Under the pieces are notes generated by a model. It had not been told where the DNA came from. It did not search any database and saw nothing but the letters and a program-made list of their open reading frames with translations. Source: Delphinapterus leucas (taxonomy: Eukaryota > Chordata > Mammalia > Artiodactyla > Monodontidae). Taken from it: 64,000 bases of DNA. A program made the position numbers and the translations under genes. The stretch is taken from assembly GCF_002288925.2 (NCBI RefSeq), contig NW_022098045.1, positions 10,073,540 through 10,137,539 on the forward strand, in the 5' to 3' direction. Of the stretch, positions 51,151 through 57,514 are shown piece after piece (positions within the stretch are counted from its first letter, which is position 1; the number at the start of each line of letters is the position of its first letter).

Positions 51151-54100
51151 TATACATATATATACACACATATACATATGTATGTATATCTGAATCACTG
51201 TGCTGTACACCTGAAACTAACACAATATTGTAAATTATACTTCACTTAAAAAAAGCAAACAGGGCTTCCCTGGTGACGCAGTGGTTAAGAATCTGCCTGC
51301 CAATGCAGGGGACACGAGTTCGAGCCTCATTAGAGCAGTAAAAGCTGCTGGTCCGGGAAGATCCCACATGCCGCGGAGCAACTAAGCCCATGCGCCACAA
51401 CTACTGAGCCTGAGCTCTAGAGCCTGCAAGCCACAACTACTGAGCCCGTGTGCCTAGAGCCCGTGTTCCGCAACAAGAGAAGCCACTGCAACAAAGAGTA
51501 GCCCCCACCCACCACAACTAGAGAAAGCCCGCGGACGGCAACAAAGACCCAACGCAGCCAAAATTAAATAAATAAATTTATTAAAAAAAAAAAAAAAAAC
51601 CTCTCTAATGTCTTCGGAGAAATAATAGAAGACAATATTGTACAACCCTGAAACAAGAATGGAAAGCTATGTAAAAGCTTATTCATAGAACAAAAAGATC
51701 TTTTGGAAGTTAAAACAACAGTAAAATTTTTAAATTAAATAGAATGATTGTAATATAAAGTTGAGATATTCTCTCAGAGAGCAGAGCAAAAAGAGAGAGA
51801 AAAGACAGAGAATCAGTCTAAGAGATCCAACATATGAATAACAGGATTTTCAGAAAAAGAAAATGAAGGAATCAGAGGGGAGAAAATCAGATTAATACAA
51901 GAAAAAATCCTAGAACTAAATAACATGAATTTACAGATTCAATGAACAACAAAAGAGGATCATAGCAGGGCATGTAATCTCGAAATTATAGAACGTTAAA
52001 AAGGAAGAGAAGATTCTGAAGGTTTTTAGAGAGAGAGAAAAAACAAAGACTTGGCAATTAGAATGACAGATTTTGCAAAAGCAATATATGGGTGCTAAAC
52101 AAAAATGAAGGAATGCTTTTAAAATTCTGAAGGAAAATGATTTCCACATTAGACTTCTATACCCAAATTACCAAGGGTAGAATCAAGACATTTCTAGGCA
52201 TGTAAATTCTCAGAAACATATCTCCCACTCACCCTTTCTAAGAAGTTTTCAGCAGAAATTTTTCACCAACAGAAGGAAGTCAATCAAGAAAGGGAACGAA
52301 ATGAGACTGAAAAAGCAAAAGGCCCAGCACAAGAGAAGGGCGTTCCCAGGATACTGGTGCAGAAAGATCTGAAGATTAAAGCTATAGGTATAGCAAACCT
52401 AGACCCCAACCAAACCACACTGGAGTAGATCAAAAGGCTCTGTGAGGAACTTCAAGATAAAGCAGAAGGATCCAACAGAGGAGCCATCAAAGGAAGGATA
52501 TTTTCCAGCTCCTTTGGAGAGTTTGGGAATGAATTACTGGTTGGTAGATTAAAAACTAATAAATGAAAACATTTTAACTATCTACCTATTATTAGCTCTA
52601 GAGAAACCAAAAAGCTATACACTAAAGTCAATGTAGTCAAATATGCTCCATGTCTCAGGGAATAGTTACAAAGCTTTAATTAAACAAAAAGAATAGGAAA
52701 GGTATGTGTTTGGGGAAGGGGGGTTTGGAGGTATGGTAGGAGTTATATCCCCTTTTCTATAGTTGGAAACAGGAAAAATCAAGAAAAAAATATATATATA
52801 TGGTTTCTAGCAATACAGAGGAAAACAAACAGCAGGAAAAAATAAACAGCTAAATGAGGTGCATTCAACAAGTATTTACTGAGCACCCACTACATGTCAG
52901 ACACTGTTTTAGGTCAGGGTTTCTCAGCCGTGGCACACTCTAGACTGTCCTATGCATTGTAGGGTATTCAACAGCATTCCTGGCTTCTATCCATTAGATG
53001 CCCAGTAGCACCCCTACAGTCATGACAGTCAAAAATGTCTCCTGATATCGCCAAACGTCCTCTGGAGGGCAAATTTATCCCCAGGAGAGAACCACTGTTC
53101 CAGGAAATAGAGATACAGCAATTAACAAAACACACGAAAAAGAGCTGAAAGTGATTACCTCTGAAAAATAGGATCAGGTTGAAGAGGAGCAGGGCAGGAA
53201 AATGCAGTTTTTACTCATAAGCCTTATAGAATTCTGACTTTTCAAACTATATATACATGCTACATTAATAAAAGAGAATAAATAATCTAAGAGAAAGATA
53301 TAAAGTCCATTTATACCTTAATTCACTGTTTCTACACGAGGCAGTATAGTCATGCAATTCTAGATTTGAATTCCAGCTCCACCACTTACTCTGAGGCAAG
53401 CAACTTAAACCATTCTGAGCCTCATTTTCTTCAACACTATAAAACAGGAATATTCACCTAGGGTTATTATAAGTATTGCATATTATTATGCAAAAATACA
53501 TATAATGCATGTCCTATAGTACCTGCACTTTAAGCATTCAATAAATTATAACATCTTGGAAAGTATATGTAGTCAGTAGCTTCCATACGCCAGATCCTTG
53601 AGAATAACCACCAGCATCTTGGATATATAAACCTGGGGCTCCCATAACTTGTCATACACTAGTCATGAGACCATCTGAGTGGCATACCAGGACTCATGCC
53701 ATTTATAGCATGCACTGTAATCATGTACATACCTTGATTTTGTTCTTGGAAAATCACCATATATACTGAGAGTAAAAAAGCAGATCTGTTGCACGAAGAA
53801 AGATAACTGAAATATGTTAGAGTTTTACTCATCCAGGTGGCAGATAGCAGAAATCCATGTAAGCATCAAACAATTTATTTGTATCATGCTATAGGAAAAG
53901 CAGTTACATATATTTTAAAAATAAAAAGGAGTAGACCAAATGAAAACAATAAAGCTTACTTCAGGGGATGGGGGGAAGGATTTTACAATTTCGTGTGACC
54001 GTGTTTCATTTCTCTCCACTGCTCCTTGGATTCTTTCAATAATCTTAATAAAATTTAATAAAAGTGAGCTATTTTGTTTAGGTTAATTAAGATATGAAAC

Positions 54101-54959
54101 TTTTTGTATCGTACTTAATGAAGTCCATCTCATTATTCATTAAAATATTAATTATAATAATGGCATAATTTATTCTTATATCCAGTCTCGATATACTATA
54201 TTCACTACCTCAGTTAATCCTCACAATCTGGGCTACTATGTGGCAGATACTACTGTCCTCATTTAATAGATTTAGTCATTCATTTTTTCAACAAATACTA
54301 TTATAATTGAACACCTGCTCTATGTTGTTCACTGTTGGGAATATAGCAGTGAATGAAACAGACAAAAAATCCCTGCCTTCATAGAACTTACGTTCTCAAC
54401 AAACAACAAATAAGTAAAATGTACATATTGTTAGATAAGAGATAAGTACTTTGGAGAAAAATAATGTATTGAAGAAGAAGAGGGCTTCTGGAATGGAGAT
54501 GGGGTAGCAATTTTAAATAGGGTTGTAGGGGATAGTGGAATTTAAGTAAAATCATGATGTTAAGATGAGGAAACAAGTTCAGAGAGTTAGTAACTTATTC
54601 AAGGTCACAAAATTAATAAAGCCAATAAAAGTATAGCTGAACACAATAAAGAATCTTGGTGCATCATTTTATAACAGCTGCTCAGACTTATTGAGACTTT
54701 TTGTGATTGGTCAAACCCAAATTAAATCTGTTCTTCTAAATCGTTCTAATAAGTATTGTAGTGTGCACATTAATCCAGAAATGGAAAGAAAACATTAAAT
54801 TTGTGTTTATTTTCATTTCAGGCCAAAGAATCCCAAAAAACAAGAAAGATTCTTGGGAGGATATGGTGGAAACACTTCAAAAAGATTATAGTCATCACTA
54901 TGGCCATTCTCCTTTCAATCATCATCATTCTTTTAAGTACAAATGTAATACCAACTTGA
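23950..54959 (+). CDS. VAMP7-like longin R-SNARE, six coding exons (214 aa)
   Basis: Predicted vesicle R-SNARE. It would sit in a vesicle or endolysosomal membrane by its C-terminal anchor and pair with Qa, Qb and Qc SNAREs to drive fusion. Joining the six exons given separately yields one open frame of 214 codons (VAMP7 is about 220). Residues 1-116 match the longin fold: a start resembling VAMP7 (Ile3, Ala9, Leu15, Ala16, Gly22-Gly23), then FVYH at 51-54 and YLC..SD at 63-68. Residues 125-185 are the SNARE motif, with layers I128, L131, V135, V138, M142, N145, I149, R152 (zero layer), L156, F159, T163, L166, A170, S173, R177, L180. A WW pair (184-185) and basic residues precede a transmembrane helix at about 191-209 and a five-residue lumenal tail. 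The +6 (Ser) and +7 (Arg) layers are unusual. The family call is firm. Orthology, expression and partners are unknown, and the divergence from VAMP7 argues for a separate paralogue. Confidence 0.9.
24350..25990 (-). repeat. Ancient L2-like sequence in intron 1
   Basis: Reverse L2 3' end near 24350-24480 (CACGTTTATTGAACGTG..., GGGATGCAACAAGG), then purine-rich text such as GGGAGCAGTTAAAGATTT and TAGCAAGATCTGATCC common in old L2-like repeats. It is interrupted by an L1 tail near 25110. Only parts of it are clear. Confidence 0.4.
25110..25205 (-). repeat. L1M 3' fragment
   Basis: CCCAGCTTTATTGAGATACAATTGGCATATAACATT is the reverse complement of a mammalian-wide L1 3' end. Confidence 0.65.
26050..27065 (+). 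repeat. Long L2 fragment
   Basis: Clear L2 blocks: CTGCTGCTCAGAGGATTGTTCC, AAATATGATCCTGTCACTCCCCTGCTTAAAATC, CCTTAGCCTGGCATTCACAGCCCTCC, GGACAGGGACTG, and a CTCAAAAACTACTTCATTAATTATGAA end. It fills 1 kb of intron 1. Confidence 0.75.
27070..27945. other. Intron 1 sequence, nothing recognised
   Basis: No alternative exon or named repeat seen. Confidence 0.4.
27962..28371 (+). mobile_element. CHR-type SINE, long copy of 410 bp
   Basis: Head at 27962, many repeats of the CAACTACTGAGCC / GCAACTACTAAGCC unit, and a CAAACAAACAAAAAAAAG tail. TSD AGAAACAAGTAG / AGAAATAAGTAG (27950-27961 and 28372-28383). Longer than the other copies because of more internal units. It ends 511 bases before exon 2. 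Confidence 0.93.
28384..28882. other. End of intron 1
   Basis: AT-rich sequence leading to the exon 2 acceptor. No repeat named. Confidence 0.5.
28883..28953 (+). CDS. R-SNARE exon 2: longin helix 1 (aa 27-50)
   Basis: The 71-bp exon has a pyrimidine-rich acceptor (TTTATTTTTAG) and a strong donor (AG|GTAAGG). It starts in phase 0 and leaves two bases for the split Ser50 codon. It encodes an Ala/Leu-rich amphipathic helix, as expected for longin helix 1, ending in a Met-Gly-Ser turn. The exon is too short to stand out as an open frame and was found by searching for a continuation of exon 1. Confidence 0.85.
29343..29395. repeat. Perfect 14-bp inverted repeat with 25-base loop
   Basis: TTTACTTGGGACAT at 29343-29356 is the exact reverse complement of ATGTCCCAAGTAAA at 29382-29395. 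In intron 2 RNA this would form a hairpin. It is not part of a repeat that I recognise. Confidence 0.8.
29930..30900. repeat. Ancient repeat remnants in intron 2
   Basis: Text such as CATTAATTTATTGGGGGTTGCATAATGGTGATATTCTAGTT (29930-30130) and TTTATATGGCTCCAAAGTCAAATCTACGAAA (30490-30900) is familiar from old mammalian L1-related repeats. Families are not assigned. 30130-30490 is unassigned. Confidence 0.4.
30900..33640. other. Rest of intron 2 and intron 3
   Basis: Apart from exon 3, this is AT-rich sequence with no repeat or further exon that I can name. Confidence 0.4.
31957..32053 (+). CDS. R-SNARE exon 3: longin core strands (aa 50-82)
   Basis: The 97-bp exon has acceptor TTCTTTTCAAAG and donor AAT|GTAAGT. 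It completes Ser50 and then encodes [14 protein letters not shown] and a SD pair. These match the VAMP7 core strands that carry FHY and YLC..D at equivalent positions. It ends in phase 0. Confidence 0.9.
33643..33744 (+). CDS. R-SNARE exon 4: end of longin domain (aa 83-116)
   Basis: The 102-bp exon has acceptor TTTCCCCAG and donor ATG|GTATGT, phase 0 at both ends. It should form the last longin helices and the linker to the SNARE motif. It contains an [15 protein letters not shown] stretch and a DFQQVL helix where VAMP7 has its MNSEFSSVL segment. It could be skipped without shifting the frame. Confidence 0.85.
34249..34303 (+). mobile_element. Minimal L1 tail insertion, about 55 bp
   Basis: CAGCAGAAATTAACATTGTAAATCAACTATACTTCAATAAA plus an A/T tail is only the very end of an L1. 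The flanks AGTAGTCCCT and AGTAGCCCCT suggest an imperfect TSD. Confidence 0.65.
34308..34613 (+). repeat. L1M 3' end
   Basis: AGTGAAATAAGACAGTCACAAGAGGACAAATACTG through CACTGAACTATACAGCTAAAAATGGTTAAAATC to TTTTACCATAATAAAG is the familiar 3' end of an older mammalian L1. Confidence 0.8.
34615..35365 (-). mobile_element. L1 3' end, 5'-truncated
   Basis: Starts at the poly-T of the inverted tail and continues through the 3' UTR into the ORF2 C-terminus (reverse of the YIPHLLFVL..., HSCVDGHLG region). It abuts the plus-strand L1M tail, giving a tail-to-tail pair. Confidence 0.85.
35366..35683 (+). repeat. Old L1-type 3' UTR fragment
   Basis: GATTGGCCATGTGTTGATAACTGCTGAAAGTAGGTGATGGGTACA and TATGTTTGAACTTTTCCATAATAAAATA. 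The same family is present at 40985-41440. Confidence 0.6.
35725..35951 (+). mobile_element. CHR-type SINE
   Basis: GGGCTTCCCTGGTGGCGCAG head, TAAATAAATAAA tail, TSD AATTTGTATGGT at 35713-35724 and 35952-35963. Confidence 0.95.
35964..36575. repeat. Old interspersed repeat, family not assigned
   Basis: AGCCTAAAACAACACACATTTTATTATCTCACAGTTTTTATGAGTCAGGA ... GCTCAGGGTCTCACAAGGCTGCAGT is a repeat seen widely in mammals, interrupted at its left by the SINE above. I cannot place the family with certainty. Confidence 0.55.
36959..37120 (-). mobile_element. L1 3' end, 162 bp, perfect 22-bp TSD
   Basis: Reverse L1 3' end (TTTTTATTGGAGTGTAGTTGC...). The target duplication at 36937-36958 and 37121-37142 is identical over 22 bases, unusually long and clean, so the insertion is fairly recent. 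Confidence 0.95.
37576..37634. repeat. (TA)n (TTTA)n microsatellite
   Basis: TA repeats (37576-37602) pass directly into TTTA repeats (37603-37634). Confidence 0.95.
37680..37905 (+). repeat. MIR, nearly full length
   Basis: TCTGAATCCTTGTTTTGCCTCTAGCTGTGTAACATTGGGCAA, then AAATGAACTAATACGTGTGAAGTGCTTAAAACAGTGCCTGCCACATACTAAGTGCTTGATAAG in MIR order. Confidence 0.85.
37964..38587 (-). mobile_element. L1 3' end, 5'-truncated
   Basis: Reverse L1 3' UTR and the end of ORF2 (minus frame 38544-38329 with [17 protein letters not shown]). TSD AGAGATCATTTT / AGAGGTCATTTT (about 37950-37963 and 38588-38600). Confidence 0.9.
38602..40305 (+). mobile_element. Old L1 ORF2 end and 3' UTR, split by a SINE
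   Basis: ORF2 text CAATAATCACTTTAAAAGTTAATGG runs up to 38708 and resumes at 39102 with TCTAAATACACCAATTAAAAGAG. A jump near 39140 leads to the C-terminal part (AACATACTCTTACCATATGATCCAGCAATAG; TATTATTCAGCACTAAAAAG) and an old 3' UTR. Frames are broken. It ends about 230 bases before exon 5. Confidence 0.8.
38721..39089 (+). mobile_element. CHR-type SINE inside the old L1
   Basis: Long-form SINE with a TAATTAATTAAT tail. TSD AAAAGTTAATGG at 38709-38720 and 39090-39101 is L1 sequence, so the SINE is the younger element. Confidence 0.95.
40534..40692 (+). CDS. R-SNARE exon 5: main SNARE motif with zero-layer Arg (aa 117-169)
   Basis: The 159-bp exon has acceptor CACTTCTATATAG and donor ACT|GTGAGT, phase 0 at both ends. 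It carries layers -7 to +4 of the R-SNARE heptad register, including N145 at -2 and R152 at layer 0 in the motif [12 protein letters not shown]. This is close to NVDKVLERDQKL of VAMP2 and NIDLVAQRGERL of VAMP7. It is the most diagnostic exon of the gene. Confidence 0.93.
40985..41440 (+). repeat. Old L1-type 3' UTR fragment
   Basis: CTAGCTGGATATTAGATGAGGTTAAGGAATATAACTAATTTTTAGGTGTGATAATGGCATTGTGGTTATG and the later TTTTGTATGTGTCTGAAATTCTC match the family at 35366-35683. Confidence 0.65.
41480..41609 (-). mobile_element. CHR-type SINE (short form)
   Basis: Poly-T followed by the reverse short SINE. TSD TTTGAGCATTTT at 41468-41479 and 41610-41621. Confidence 0.95.
41765..42120 (-). repeat. 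L1M 3' fragment
   Basis: Reverse L1M 3' UTR and ORF2 end (ACCACTAATCTGCTTTCTGTCACTAC; ATATGAATAGAATCATACAATACAGTCTTTTGTGTTTG). Confidence 0.75.
42150..42740 (+). repeat. L2 3' part
   Basis: CTCTGCTCCAGTCATCC, TGTTCCCTCTTTTTCCTTCCCCTGG, CATCCATCAAAACCCAACTCAAGAATCATCTCC, then ACAAATATCTTTTGAAGATCTACTG in L2 order. Confidence 0.7.
42957..43160 (-). repeat. Possible L2 3' end
   Basis: ATTCATTCATTGTTCATTAATAAACATTCTTTGGGGGCCTGTTATATACAGG resembles the inverted L2 3' end. Diverged. Confidence 0.45.
43264..43518 (-). mobile_element. CHR-type SINE
   Basis: Reverse copy with TTTATTTATTTATTAGC at its left. TSD TATGAAAAAG at 43254-43263 and 43519-43528. Confidence 0.92.
44086..44822. mobile_element. 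Probable non-autonomous hAT element, 737 bp
   Basis: Starts CAATGGTCTATAGAGTTTTTTGATCATGC and ends TTTTTGACCCACTG, like hAT-Charlie termini. The flanking octamers TTCTAAGA (44078-44085) and TTCTATAA (44823-44830) match at six of eight bases, the size expected for a hAT target duplication, and the flanks are continuous L1 sequence. No transposase frame. The family is not fixed. Confidence 0.6.
45343..45846 (-). mobile_element. L1 3' end inserted in the older L1
   Basis: Reverse L1 3' UTR and ORF2 end. TSD AGGACAGAAGTCTTT / AGGACAGATGTCTTT (45327-45341 and 45847-45861, one mismatch). Confidence 0.9.
46382..46411. repeat. (AC)15 microsatellite
   Basis: Thirty bases of uninterrupted AC repeat within the old L1. 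Confidence 0.98.
46637..46848 (-). mobile_element. CHR-type SINE, young-looking
   Basis: Poly-T left end and near-consensus, CpG-rich body. TSD TATGATATTTTT at 46625-46636 and 46849-46860. Confidence 0.95.
47178..47950 (-). mobile_element. L1M 3' end
   Basis: Reverse L1M: TTGTAATTGAGGTAAAATTCACATAAC, ACCACCTCCATCTAGTTCCAAAACATTTT, CACTGTGAATAATGCTGCTATGAACATTTG, ending after TTTGATTTGCATTTC. Confidence 0.85.
47955..48930. other. Intron 5 sequence, nothing recognised
   Basis: No exon or named repeat seen. Confidence 0.4.
48935..49110 (-). repeat. Ancient repeat, L2-like
   Basis: GAGAAGTGGTTGGATTCTGGATATATTTTGAAGGTGGAGC ... AAGGAAGACTCCAAAGCTTTGAGCC is a recurrent old mammalian repeat. Family and orientation are uncertain. 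Confidence 0.5.
49640..49776 (+). mobile_element. CHR-type SINE (short form)
   Basis: GGGACTTCCCTGGTGGTTCAG head, A-rich tail with AAATAAA units. Imperfect TSD (49624-49639 and 49777-49791). Confidence 0.92.
49792..50950. other. Intron 5 sequence; source of a 22-bp copy
   Basis: No exon or named repeat. The 22 bases at 50196-50217 reappear exactly inside the SINE at 51323-51344. Confidence 0.5.
50955..51254 (+). mobile_element. L1 3' end with internal microsatellite
   Basis: CCTACTGTATAGCACAGGGAACTATACTCAATATTTTGTAATAACC is the L1 3' UTR. A TG/TA/CA repeat lies at about 51100-51190. It ends TGTAAATTATACTTCACTTAAAAAAA. Confidence 0.9.
51260..51597 (+). mobile_element. CHR-type SINE with a 21-bp internal insertion
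   Basis: Long-form SINE in the A-rich tail of the preceding L1, ending in poly-A. Between the B-box GTTCGAGCC and CTGGTCCGGG are 21 extra bases (51327-51347) absent from all other copies in the window. Confidence 0.95.
51600..52855. other. Intron 5 sequence, mostly unassigned
   Basis: Purine-rich sequence; the stretch 51830-52560 vaguely resembles an old repeat but I cannot name it. No exon seen. Confidence 0.35.
52860..53140 (-). repeat. L2 3' end split by a MER5A
   Basis: ATTCAACAAGTATTTACTGAGCACCCACTACATGTCAGACACTG at 52860-52914 continues after the inserted element with AGGAAATAGAGATACAGCAATTAACAAAACAC. Confidence 0.8.
52915..53097. mobile_element. MER5A (hAT-Charlie MITE), nearly full length
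   Basis: CAGGGTTTCTCAGCC start and GAGAGAACCACTG end, with CTATGCATTGTAGGGTATTCAACAGCATTCCTGG between. 183 bp, close to the family's usual length of about 190. The flanking octamers are only partly matched, as expected for its age. Confidence 0.85.
53340..53560 (+). repeat. MIR, nearly full length
   Basis: GAATTCCAGCTCCACCACTTACT, ATTCTGAGCCTCATTTTCTTCAACACTATAAAACAGGAATA, TTAAGCATTCAATAAAT in MIR order. Confidence 0.85.
54205..54440 (-). repeat. MIR fragment followed by L2 3' end
   Basis: 54205-54270 has the reverse MIR core (CTCAGTTAATCCTCACAATC). 54275-54440 is a clear inverted L2 end (TCAACAAATACTATTATAATTGAACACCTGCTC; AACAGACAAAAAATCCCTGCCTTCATAGAACTTACGTTC). Confidence 0.75.
54822..54959 (+). 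CDS. R-SNARE exon 6: end of SNARE motif and membrane anchor (aa 170-214)
   Basis: The acceptor is TTTTCATTTCAG, followed by phase 0. The exon encodes layers +5 to +8, a WWKHFKK juxtamembrane motif like the WWKN of VAMP2 and VAMP8, and an Ile/Leu-rich transmembrane helix. The stop is TGA at 54957-54959. A longer open frame overlapping this exon in another phase is a shadow. The preceding intron is 14.1 kb. Confidence 0.9.
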   Translation, partial: AKESQKTRKILGRIWWKHFKKIIVITMAILLSIIIILLSTNVIPT

Positions 54960-54986
54960 CCCTTCTCCCCATCCCCAGCAGGTACC

Positions 54987-54992
54987 AATAAA
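54987..54992 (+). terminator. AATAAA polyadenylation signal of the R-SNARE gene
   Basis: A canonical AATAAA lies 28 bases after the TGA stop and is followed by a T/G-containing stretch (TTGTTATATG). Its use would give a very short 3' UTR. I cannot exclude downstream signals. Confidence 0.55.
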
Positions 54993-55204
54993 TTGTTATA
55001 TGTAATTATAGAGTTCTACAACCAACAACTACAAAAGCCTTCTCTAGTGGTAGGAGGAATGGAGGAAAAGGGAGTTGGAAGTATTTCCTTGTCCCTTTAG
55101 TGTTCCTTGACTCTTGTCTTTGTACCTCTCCCATTTCTGTAATCCCATGGTTTTTTTTTTAACCACTGCTCCACTACTCTTCTCTTTGTTAATATTACAA
55201 GCAC

Positions 55205-55395
55205 ATACCCTGAAATCAGACTGCCAAGCTTCAACTCTCCACTCTGCCACATACCATATAGATGACTTTGGACAAGTTGGTTAACCTTTGACCCTGTCTC
55301 CTCATCTTTAAAATGGAGCTAATAATAATAATATCGCATAGAGTTGTTGTCTACCACATAGAAAATGCTATGTAAGTGTTAACTATTACTTAATA
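55205..55395 (+). repeat. MIR
   Basis: AAATCAGACTGCCAAGCTTCAACTCTCCACTCTGCCACATACC, then ACCCTGTCTCCTCATCTTTAAAATGGAGCTAATAATAATAAT. It lies just downstream of the R-SNARE gene. Confidence 0.85.
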
Positions 55396-55399
55396 GGAA

Positions 55400-57345
55400 A
55401 GATGACTGCATTTATGGCATTGATTAAATCCCCATTATCTTACTCCTTACTCAGAAATGACCTTAAAATTCCCTTAGAAGTAAGAATTCTTACATGAGTA
55501 CAGTCCAGATACACATTCACCTCTTCTACATATTCTTTCATGTGAAATGAAAATTCAAACCATTGTGTTTTACACTAGGCATTTCTTTGGGTAAAGATTA
55601 AAAAATTAGGAAACTATCATTTCTCTAATAAATCACAGGTCATGTCTTCTGTTTTACCACCCTAACAGCTTTATTCTCTTTTTAACTGATACACTTCATC
55701 CAATAACCTTGAATCACTAAGATTTCTAAAACCCAAAACATTCAACCTCACTTCGCAGTTGGTTACAAGGTTTTATGAATTCTATTTCCTAACTGGGATG
55801 TTGAGGTCTAAAGTACATTTTAAAAATCATAAAAATCATAGTGATCCATGGGGAAGAATAAAAAGATTAGAACAGGGGTTCCTGACTACTAGAGAACTCA
55901 TTTTAATTCTGATAATGATCAAATATCAGCATTTTAAGTAGGTCCCAATTCCTCCAGCACAATATCACCTTTCTATTCACAAAATATTTTTTAAAGCATT
56001 TTAAATGTTAGAAACTTTTGGAGTTCCTGTAATTTATACCCAGGAAAAGAAATATAGTCTGACATATGTACTAAGTGCTTTGGGGGAGAGGTGTCTCATT
56101 AAACTTTACAATGACACGAAGAGGTAAAAACTATTGTTAGTATAATGTAAAGCACATAAAACTGGCTGGCACATAAGTGCTATGTTAATGTTAGTTCATA
56201 TTATTATCTTTATTTTGCATATGAGAAAAGAGCAAAGTTAAATGGCATGTTCAAGATCGCACAGCTAGAAAGCTGAGATTTTACTGATTCAAGTACTGAC
56301 TGAGGTATATAGCCACGAAACCCACATGTTTAACTCAGAGTATATTATCTGACCCCTTAAATTAATTGTGGGCCAGACAACACACATCAGTACTATTATG
56401 CTTTGGACCAGGTTAGTAGGTTGTTTTGGTGGGGGGGGGGGGGTGGTAGAGATAGGAATCTGAAGGAATATTGTGAGGATATTGTCATGCATTTTGCTGC
56501 CATTACTTTTGTAGCCCTATAAAATTTCTGTAATTTATAATTATGTACAAAACAATGTATTTGTATCCTGATTGCCAGTGAATACTAGCATATTTATTGC
56601 TAGAAGACATCAAATTTAACACCTAATCTAGCCACCACACCACCCCCAATTTTACATTTTAGGATGCCAAGACCCAGAAGCCTAAAAAATAAATAAAATG
56701 CCTTTGCAACCTCCCTCCACTTGCAGCGTGTTTAAACCAGGGCTATCACCCTGGTTCCAGGCAGCACGTCCCATGTAATACCCGTTTTCCTAGGCAGTCT
56801 TAAATAGTTTAGGAGTTTTCCAGATGACTTCTATTTTTATGAACTGTTGAAAGCTGCTAGGAAGAAGTAAGCAAAGCACTCATTTAGTAAAGTGTTCCCC
56901 TGCTATTTGTGCAACACCTAGCAGAATGTACCTGAGTAGAAAGAAACAGATATTAAGACAATCTTAGATTTTTCATTTATGCATTCAAATATTGTTGAGT
57001 TGCTCCTCTGCACCAAAACAGTCCTAAATCATTAGGATTTATTCTAAGTTACCACATTGATAGAGATAACAGCCGTTTGCGAAATTAATGGCTGTATGTA
57101 GAAGTATAAGAAATGGTTCCGATCCTAAGGGAAGCTTACATTCCAGTTGAGGAGGTAAGACCAACAAAGATCATAAACACGTTAAAATAACATCTACTAA
57201 GTGATGCATTGTGTGGCAGGGAAAAAAGAAAGATAATGATCAACACTGGCTCCAGTCACTGAGGAAGATTTGCACACTTGTAAGTGGGATGGGAATAGGA
57301 CCTTATTAGAAATCAAATTTATCTCAATAGGTAAAGGCAGTCCAG
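55400..57345. other. Intergenic sequence with MIR/L2 scraps
   Basis: MIR-like text at about 56120-56300 (AAACTGGCTGGCACATAAGTGC; CACAGCTAGAAAGCTGAG), a G13 run at 56431-56443, and L2-like text near 56980-57190. No gene seen. Confidence 0.45.
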
Positions 57346-57349
57346 TTAA

Positions 57350-57510
57350 TGTTGTTACTGAGCACTGATATGCCAGTAGCTGTTGAAGTACTTTATTTTT
57401 ATTTAATCCTCACAACAACCCTGAGATGGGTACTATTATTATTTCCATTTTACAGATAAGAAAACTGAAGCACAAGTTAGGTCACTTGCCAGAGTCCACT
57501 GGGCTAACAT
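57350..57510 (-). repeat. MIR
   Basis: TTTAATCCTCACAACAACCCTGAGATGGGTACTATTATTATTTCCATTTTACAGATAAGAAAACTGAAG is an excellent reverse MIR core. Confidence 0.88.
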
Positions 57511-57514
57511 AGTA

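Noticed and set aside
23950..54959. Processed or degenerate pseudogene of VAMP7
   Set aside because: Introns are present with GT-AG ends, the frame is intact, a CpG promoter is in place and the sequence is far from VAMP7, so it is neither a retrocopy nor an evident dead duplicate.
54761..54991. 76-codon frame overlapping the last exon
   Set aside because: It is in a different phase from the spliced R-SNARE frame, begins in the intron and has no domain.
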